DNA of 64,000 nt from Streptomyces sp. A3M-1-3 (GTDB lineage Bacteria > Actinomycetota > Actinomycetes > Streptomycetales > Streptomycetaceae), in the NCBI RefSeq assembly GCF_024213665.1, contig NZ_JANAVP010000018.1, positions 62,001-126,000 on the forward strand, in the 5' to 3' direction. Below are positions 58,423 to 64,000 of the stretch, in pieces. A model generated the notes under the pieces. That model was not told the DNA's origin, ran no database searches, and saw only the letters and a program-made list of their open reading frames with translations. A program made the translations under genes and the position numbers. Every line of letters starts with the position of its first letter. The stretch's first letter is position 1.

Positions 58423-60963
58423 ATGTTCCGTACCGCCTTGCGCAATGTGCTCGCGCACAAGGCCAGGCTGCTGATGACCGTACTCGCCGTGATGCTCGGC
58501 GTGGCCTTCGTCTCCGGCACCCTGGTCTTCACCGACACCCTCGGCAACGCCTACCGCAACCAGTCGGCCAAGAGCTACGACAACGTCGCCGTCTCCGTCA
58601 CCTCCTACGCCGACCCCACCGCCCGCAACGCGGACGCGAAGGACGAGCCCGGGATCGGCGCGAAGACGCTCGAGAAGATCGCCGGGCTCGACGGGGTCGC
58701 CTCCGCCACCGGCCGCGTCGACGGCTTCGCCGGCGTCGCCGACCCCGACGGCAGGCTCATCGGCAACGGCTGGTCCAACAAGGGCGCGAACTTCGCGCCC
58801 GGCAAGGACGGCAAGGACACCGCGTACACCTTCACCGAGGGCACCGGGCCCCTGAGGGACAACCAGGTCGCGCTCGACAAGGACTCCGCCGCCAAGGGCG
58901 AGTACGAGGTCGGCGACAAGGTGCGGGTCGCCACCAACGGCCCGGTGAAGGAGTACACCCTCTCCGGTGTCTTCACCACCGAGGACGGCGCGGTCAACGC
59001 CGGCGGCAGCCTGGTGCTGTTCGACACCGAGGTCGCCCAGCAGCTCTACCTCAAGCCGGGGTACTTCCTGAACGTGACCGTCGCCGCCGAGTCCGGCGCC
59101 TCGGCGCAGAAGATCCTGGCCGAGGTCGAGCCGCTGATCCCGGACAACGCCGAGGCCCAGACCGGGAAGCAGCTCGCGGACGACCAGGCCGAGCAGATCG
59201 AGGAGGGGCTGTCCGGCCTCAACCAGATGCTGCTCGCCTTCGCCGCCATCGCCCTCTTCGTCGGTGTCTTCCTGATCTCCAACACGTTCACGATGCTGGT
59301 CGCCCAGCGCACCAAGGAGCTGGCGCTGCTGCGCGCCGTCGGCGCCTCCCGCAAGCAGGTCAGCCGCTCGGTGCTGAGCGAAGCACTGGTCGTCGGCGTG
59401 GTCGCCTCGGTGATCGGCTTCGTGCTCGGCATCGGGCTGGCGACCGGGCTGCGCTCCGCGATGAGCTCCTTCGGTGCCAAGGTGCCGAACGGCTCGCTGG
59501 TCATCGCGCCCACCACCGTCCTCGCGGCGCTCGGCGTCGGCGTGCTGATCACGATGTTCGCCGCCTGGCTGCCCGCCCGCCGGGCCGCGAAGATCCCGCC
59601 GGTGGCGGCCATGGGCAGCGCCCACCTGCCGGCGACCTCCAAGTCCCTGGTGCTGCGGAACTCCATCGGCGCCCTGGTGACCCTGCTCGGTGCGGCCGCG
59701 ATCGTCGCGGGAGCGGCGGCCGGCAAGGACGGGAAGATGATCATCGGGGGCGGGGCCTTCCTCGCGCTGATCGGTGTGATCGTGCTGATCCCGCTGCTCT
59801 CCCGGCCGGTCATCGCTCTCGTACGGCCGCTGCTGCGGCGCCTGTTCGGCGTGTCCGGGAACCTGGCGAGCCGGAACGCGGTCCGCAACCCGCGGCGCAC
59901 CGGCGCCACCGCCTCGGCGCTGGCCATCGGGCTCACCCTGGTCACCGGGCTCTCGGTGCTCGGCGTCACGATGGGCCGCGCCATCGACAAGATCACCACG
60001 GACAACATCAAGGCCGACTACATGGTCACGATGGCCAGCGGCGGCGGCCTGGACAAGTCCGTCGTCACCGCGCTGGAGAAGGCGCCGGGCGTCAAGGCCG
60101 TCTCCCCCCAGCAGGCCACGTCCCTGAAGATCAAGGACACCTACGAGTCCGTCTCCGGGGTCGTCCCCGGCGACATCGAGAAGGTCATCAACATCGAGAC
60201 CGTCTCGGGCTCGCTGGACGTACTCGGCAAGGGCCGGCTCGCGGTCGCCGAGAAGACGGCGAAGTCCAACGGCTGGAAGCCCGGCGACACGGTCGCGGTC
60301 GAGTACGACGACGGCAAGAAGGCACAGCTGACGGTCGGCGCGACGTACAAGGACAACGAGTTCCTCTCGCCGGTCCTGATCTCCACCTCGCTGCTCGCCC
60401 CGCACGAGGAGAAGCCGTACATCCCCGAGGTCTGGGTCAAGACGGACGGCGGCATGAGCAAGGCCGCCGAGCAGGCCGTCGTCGACGCGCTCGGCGACAA
60501 CCCGGCCATCAGCGTGATGGACCAGCAGGACATCCGGAACACCTTCGGCGGCATGATCAACACCGCGCTGAACATCATGTACGGACTGCTGGCCATGGCC
60601 CTGATCATCGCGGTGCTGGGCGTCGTCAACACCCTGGCGATGTCGGTCTTCGAGCGCCAGCAGGAGATCGGCATGCTGCGGGCGATCGGTCTCGACCGCC
60701 GTCGGGTCAAGCGGATGATCCGGCTGGAGGCCGTGGTGATCTCGCTCTTCGGCGCGGTGATCGGCGTCGGCCTCGGCACCTTCCTGGGCTGGGCGATCGG
60801 CCAGACGGTCAAGAGCTCGATCCCGGGCTACGCCCTGGTCATCCCGTGGGACCGGATCGGCCTCTTCCTGGGGCTGGCCGCGCTGGTGGGCGTCCTGGCG
60901 GCGATGTGGCCGGCGCGCAGCGCCGCGAAGCTGAACATGCTGACCGCGATCAAGACGGAGTAG
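58423..60963 (+). CDS. ABC transporter permease with two FtsX/MacB domains
   Basis: An 846-residue permease: one helix, a periplasmic MacB_PCD domain (residues 40-260), an FtsX helix bundle (265-385), further helices (about 405-465), a second periplasmic domain (500-700) and a second FtsX domain (about 710-830). This duplicated architecture is typical of actinobacterial lipoprotein/drug-export permeases. It is encoded directly after its ATPase and followed by a strong terminator. Substrate unknown. Confidence 0.93.
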   Translation: MFRTALRNVLAHKARLLMTVLAVMLGVAFVSGTLVFTDTLGNAYRNQSAKSYDNVAVSVTSYADPTARNADAKDEPGIGAKTLEKIAGLDGVASATGRVDGFAGVADPDGRLIGNGWSNKGANFAPGKDGKDTAYTFTEGTGPLRDNQVALDKDSAAKGEYEVGDKVRVATNGPVKEYTLSGVFTTEDGAVNAGGSLVLFDTEVAQQLYLKPGYFLNVTVAAESGASAQKILAEVEPLIPDNAEAQTGKQLADDQAEQIEEGLSGLNQMLLAFAAIALFVGVFLISNTFTMLVAQRTKELALLRAVGASRKQVSRSVLSEALVVGVVASVIGFVLGIGLATGLRSAMSSFGAKVPNGSLVIAPTTVLAALGVGVLITMFAAWLPARRAAKIPPVAAMGSAHLPATSKSLVLRNSIGALVTLLGAAAIVAGAAAGKDGKMIIGGGAFLALIGVIVLIPLLSRPVIALVRPLLRRLFGVSGNLASRNAVRNPRRTGATASALAIGLTLVTGLSVLGVTMGRAIDKITTDNIKADYMVTMASGGGLDKSVVTALEKAPGVKAVSPQQATSLKIKDTYESVSGVVPGDIEKVINIETVSGSLDVLGKGRLAVAEKTAKSNGWKPGDTVAVEYDDGKKAQLTVGATYKDNEFLSPVLISTSLLAPHEEKPYIPEVWVKTDGGMSKAAEQAVVDALGDNPAISVMDQQDIRNTFGGMINTALNIMYGLLAMALIIAVLGVVNTLAMSVFERQQEIGMLRAIGLDRRRVKRMIRLEAVVISLFGAVIGVGLGTFLGWAIGQTVKSSIPGYALVIPWDRIGLFLGLAALVGVLAAMWPARSAAKLNMLTAIKTE

Positions 60964-61012
60964 CAGGTCCGGTCCGGTAGTACGTAGGGAGATCCGACGG
61001 AGATCCGTACGG

Positions 61013-61057
61013 AGAAGGGCCCCGCGGCCGGGAGTGAGACGGCCGCGGGGCCCTTCT
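61013..61057. terminator. Strong hairpin terminator
   Basis: A perfect 18-bp inverted repeat (61013-61030 with 61040-61057) with a 9-base loop, between the ABC permease and the convergent cyclopropane synthase gene; it can serve both. Confidence 0.87.
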
Positions 61058-61079
61058 GTTGTGCGTGCGGACGGGCGGT

Positions 61080-62405
61080 TCAGCCGGCCCGGCCCGCCGG
61101 GTTCCAGGTGCGCGCGCGCAGGGGCATGCCCGAATGCCCCTCCGCCCCCGCGCGGACCGCCAGGACCTGGTTGACCCCGATCCGGTTGCGTTCGAAGGAC
61201 AGCGCGGACGCCGCCATGTAGAGCCGCCAGATACGGGCCCGGCCCGGCGAGGTGTACCGGACGGCGTCCCGCCAGTGCGTCTCCAGGTTCGCGACCCAGG
61301 CGCGCAGGGTCAGCGCGTAGTGCTCCCGGATCGACTCGACGTCGCGAACCTCGAAGCCGGCCTCCTCCAGCGTCCCGACCGTACGGCCGAGCGGCGCCAG
61401 CTCCCCGTCGGGGAAGACGTACGCGTCGATGAACTCGTCCACCCGGTAGGCGGATTCGTCCCGCTCGGGGCGCCGCGCGATCTGGTGGTTGAGCAGCCGG
61501 CCGCCCGGCTTCAGCAGGCCGAAGAGGGCGTCCGCGTACTCGCGGTAGCGCATCGAGCCCACGTGCTCAGCCATCCCGATCGACGAAATCGCCTCGTACG
61601 GCCCGTCCTTGACGTCGCGGTAGTCCTGGACGCGGATCTCGATCCGGTCGGTGAGCCCCTCCTCCGCGATGCGCTTACGGGCGTACGCGGCCTGCTCGCG
61701 CGACAGCGTGATACCGGTGACACGCACACCGAACTCCCGTGCCGCGTGAATCGCCATCGAACCCCAGCCGCAGCCGACGTCCAGCAGGCGGTCGCCCTCC
61801 TTCAGATCGAGCTTCCGGCAGATCAGGTCGAGCTTGTCGCGCTGGGCGCTCTCGAGAGTCGAGCCCTCCGTCCCCTCGTCCCAGTACGCGCACGAATAGA
61901 CCATGGACGGGCCGAGGACCCGCTCGTAGAAGTCGTTGCCCACGTCGTAGTGGTGGCTGATGGCCTGCCGGTCACGGTGCTTGGTGTGCAGCGGTCCGCT
62001 GCGCCGCCGGATCTCCTCGGCCGGCGGGGCCGGCGGCAGCCACGGCCCGGCCAGCGACACCAACTCCCGTGCCGCGGCGCGCAGTTTCGGGTCCCGTACG
62101 GCCCGTACGGCCTGAAGCGCGCCCCGCTCGCCGCCGCCGCGCTCCCACAGCAGCCCCGCCAGCCGCTCCAGCGTCTCGTACAGGTCGCCCTCGATGTCGA
62201 GCTCCCCGGCCACCCAGGCGCGGGCGAGGCCCAGCTCCCCCGGCCGCCACATCAGCCTGCGCAGCGCGCGGCGGTGCCGGATGACCAGAGTCGGCGCGCC
62301 GGGCGGACCCGACTCACTGCCGTCCCAGGCCCGGATGCGGACCGGGAGCGGAGTCCCTAGCAGCTCGTCGGCGAGAGCAGTCAGCCGCAGTGCGGCGTCG
62401 GCCAT
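61080..62405 (-). CDS. Cyclopropane-fatty-acyl-phospholipid synthase
   Basis: A 441-residue SAM-dependent methyltransferase. Its motif I is LLDVGCGWGSMAIHAA; substrate-face blocks include HHYDVGNDFYERVLGPSMVYSCAYW and GMAEHVGSMRYREYADALFGLLKPGG. The N-terminal 130-residue domain is usual for Cfa. It methylates unsaturated acyl chains of membrane phospholipids. ATG 62405 has GGAGG eight bases upstream. Monocistronic or first of its operon. Confidence 0.92.
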   Translation of the reverse strand: MADAALRLTALADELLGTPLPVRIRAWDGSESGPPGAPTLVIRHRRALRRLMWRPGELGLARAWVAGELDIEGDLYETLERLAGLLWERGGGERGALQAVRAVRDPKLRAAARELVSLAGPWLPPAPPAEEIRRRSGPLHTKHRDRQAISHHYDVGNDFYERVLGPSMVYSCAYWDEGTEGSTLESAQRDKLDLICRKLDLKEGDRLLDVGCGWGSMAIHAAREFGVRVTGITLSREQAAYARKRIAEEGLTDRIEIRVQDYRDVKDGPYEAISSIGMAEHVGSMRYREYADALFGLLKPGGRLLNHQIARRPERDESAYRVDEFIDAYVFPDGELAPLGRTVGTLEEAGFEVRDVESIREHYALTLRAWVANLETHWRDAVRYTSPGRARIWRLYMAASALSFERNRIGVNQVLAVRAGAEGHSGMPLRARTWNPAGRAG

Positions 62406-62569
62406 GGCACACACCTCCGTGACGGTGGATCCCCAGCGGTGCCCAGACAGATGCCCACGCGAGTGGCCACGCAAATGCCCGGGCAGCGCCCAACACCACG
62501 GTAAACACCGGCAGGGCCCAAATGCAGTCCCGTTGCGGCGTGTGGGGAGGTCAGGTGCGCAGAAATACG

Positions 62570-62609
62570 CCGAAGGGCGCCCGCACCACGGATGGCGGGC
62601 GCCCTTCGG
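62570..62609. terminator. Hairpin terminator after the NADH dehydrogenase gene
   Basis: A perfect 15-bp stem (62570-62584 with 62595-62609) and a 10-base loop, 27 bases after the stop of the minus-strand NADH dehydrogenase gene. Confidence 0.82.
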
Positions 62610-62636
62610 GGTTGTACGCGTGCTTCTCGTCCGTCC

Positions 62637-64000
62637 CTAGGAGGCCTTGGCCTTCTCCGCCTTGTCGGCGGCCGGGGCCGCGGCGACCGGCGCCGGCTTG
62701 GCGGCCTCGTAGAACTCCTCGCGGGGCGTCTCCATGGCGCCGAGGGAGACGACCTCGCGCTTGAGGAACATCGCCAGAGTCCAGTCGGCCAGGACCCGGA
62801 TCTTGCGGTTCCAGGTCGGTACGGCCAGGCCGTGGTAGCCACGGTGCATGTACCAGGCGAGCCGGCCCTTGAGCTTGATCCTCATCTTGCCCATGACGAT
62901 CATCGCGACGCCCTTGTGGAGGCCGAGGCCCGCCACCGCACCCTTGTTGGCGTGCTCGTACGTCTGCTGCGGGAAGCCGCGCATCCCGGAGATGACGTTG
63001 TCGCCGAGGACCTTGGCCTGGCGCAGCGCGTGCTGGGCGTTCGGCGGGCACCAGGCGTTCGCCACGCCGGCCTTGCGGGCAGCGATGTCCGGGACCTGGG
63101 CGTTGTCGCCGCCGGCCCAGATGTAGTCGGTGCCCTGGACCTGGAGGGTCGCGGCGGTGTCCACGTGACCGCGCGGGCCGAGCGGCAGGCCGTAACGGGC
63201 CAGCGCCGGGTTGGGCTTCACGCCGGCGGTCCACACGACGGTGTTGGAGTCGACCTCGAGGCCGTTCTTCAGCACCACGTGGCCGTCCACGCAGGAGTCC
63301 ATGGAGGTGTTGAGGTAGATCTCGATGCCACGGCCCTCGAGGTGCTCCTTGCCCCACTTGCCGAGCTGCGGGCCGACCTCGGGAAGGATCTTGTCCGCCG
63401 CGTCCACCAGGACGAAGCGCATGTCCTCGCGCTTGACGCTGGTGTAGTACTTCGCGGCGTCGCGGGCCATGTCCTCGACCTCGCCGATGGTCTCCGCGCC
63501 GGCGAAGCCGCCGCCCACGAAGACGAACGTGAGCGCCTTGCGGCGGACGTTCTCATCGGTCGTGGAGTCGGCCTTGTCGAGCTGCTCGAGGACGTGGTTG
63601 CGCAGGCCGATGGCCTCCTCCACGCCCTTCATACCGATGCCCTGCTCGGCGAGGCCGGGGATCGGGAAGGTGCGGGAGACCGCGCCGAGCGCGACGACCA
63701 GGTAGTCGAAGGGCAGCTCGTAGGCCTCGCCGACGAGCGGCGTGACCATGGCGACCTTGCGGTCCTGGTCGATGGTGGTGACCCGGCCGGTGAGTACCTC
63801 AGCCTTGGGCAGCACGCGTCGCAGCGGGACGACGACGTGCCGAGGCGAGATGCTGCCGGCGGCAGCTTCGGGAAGGAAGGGCTGGTACGTCATGTACGAG
63901 CGCGGGTCCACGACCGTGACGGTCGCCTCCCCGTACCGCATCTTCTTCAGAATGCGGCGTGCCGCGTACAGGCCTACGTACCCACCGCCTACAACGAGGA
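62637..64000 (-). CDS. Type II NADH dehydrogenase / FAD-dependent oxidoreductase, 5' end outside the window
   Basis: 454 residues are visible; the N-terminus lies beyond base 64000. The FAD-binding motif VVGGGYVGLYAARRI is at the very edge; the second NAD-binding motif FVFVGGGFAGAETIGEVEDMA follows, with the late GGDNAQVPD FAD motif. It is a peripheral quinone reductase of the respiratory chain; the C-terminus (after about residue 420) is Ala/Lys-rich. A terminator follows. Loss of an internal methionine start makes 63941 a false start. Confidence 0.92.
   Translation of the reverse strand, partial: LVVGGGYVGLYAARRILKKMRYGEATVTVVDPRSYMTYQPFLPEAAAGSISPRHVVVPLRRVLPKAEVLTGRVTTIDQDRKVAMVTPLVGEAYELPFDYLVVALGAVSRTFPIPGLAEQGIGMKGVEEAIGLRNHVLEQLDKADSTTDENVRRKALTFVFVGGGFAGAETIGEVEDMARDAAKYYTSVKREDMRFVLVDAADKILPEVGPQLGKWGKEHLEGRGIEIYLNTSMDSCVDGHVVLKNGLEVDSNTVVWTAGVKPNPALARYGLPLGPRGHVDTAATLQVQGTDYIWAGGDNAQVPDIAARKAGVANAWCPPNAQHALRQAKVLGDNVISGMRGFPQQTYEHANKGAVAGLGLHKGVAMIVMGKMRIKLKGRLAWYMHRGYHGLAVPTWNRKIRVLADWTLAMFLKREVVSLGAMETPREEFYEAAKPAPVAAAPAADKAEKAKAS

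Overview
This is a stretch of a very GC-rich actinobacterial chromosome, almost certainly Streptomyces. The evidence is third-position G/C bias throughout, many GTG starts, ATGA/GTGA start-stop overlaps, SpoIIE/STAS/anti-sigma proteins, LPXTG- and LAXTG-type surface proteins, and a tRNA-Leu with a UAA anticodon (the bldA type). Most of it looks like conserved chromosomal core. Foreign or decaying DNA is limited to a MITE-like element near 42.8-43.0 kb and a decayed patch at about 50.2-56.3 kb.

Layout. 0-9.2 kb: the end of a UDP-glucose/GDP-mannose dehydrogenase, a CGNR regulator divergent from a VOC protein over two inverted repeats, a purK-purE-dipeptidase operon, a GtrA membrane protein, a two-component system and a POT peptide transporter. 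9.3-13.9 kb: a small secreted protein and a four-gene operon of exported or wall-anchored proteins. 14.1-16.2 kb: an anti-sigma kinase, a STAS anti-anti-sigma factor and a divergent SigB-type sigma factor. 16.3-27.2 kb: a cell-surface polysaccharide locus (sugar aminotransferase, flippase, GH26-like hydrolase, two integral membrane proteins, polysaccharide deacetylase, GT2 glycosyltransferase with a decapeptide-repeat linker, FemAB/CelD-type acyltransferase). Its aminotransferase and hydrolase carry the only two TTA leucine codons I found in intact genes here, while the tRNA that reads TTA lies at 57.1-57.2 kb. 27.4-28.1 kb: a Phd/VapC-type toxin-antitoxin pair. 28.1-33.8 kb: histidine degradation (hutU, an M20 amidohydrolase, hutF, hutI). 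33.9-37.6 kb: a PLP decarboxylase, an APC permease and an RpiR regulator. 37.8-42.3 kb: a PQQ-dependent sugar dehydrogenase followed by a complete pqqABCDE operon, including a 46-residue pqqA.

42.3-49.9 kb: a small membrane protein, the MITE-like element, cystathionine beta-synthase, an SGNH hydrolase, a thiolase, small hypotheticals and a Bax-inhibitor-1 protein. 50.2-56.3 kb: a broken ABC permease fused to an unknown fragment, a large PAS-PAS-GAF-PP2C-HATPase phosphatase, a small gene truncated by an IS5-type transposase relic, an intact TetR regulator with a small membrane protein, and the tail of an XRE/TPR regulator. 56.3-64 kb: a 2'-5' RNA ligase-like protein, tRNA-Leu(UAA), a MacB/FtsX-type ABC exporter, a cyclopropane-fatty-acyl-phospholipid synthase and a partial type II NADH dehydrogenase.

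The best candidates for underexplored biology are the TTA-marked polysaccharide locus with its repeat-containing glycosyltransferase, the surface-protein operon with two different sortase signals and a repeated domain, the complete PQQ pathway linked to its own dehydrogenase, and the hut cluster with an M20 hydrolase where a formylglutamate amidohydrolase would be expected. All calls come from reading the sequence; no database search was run.
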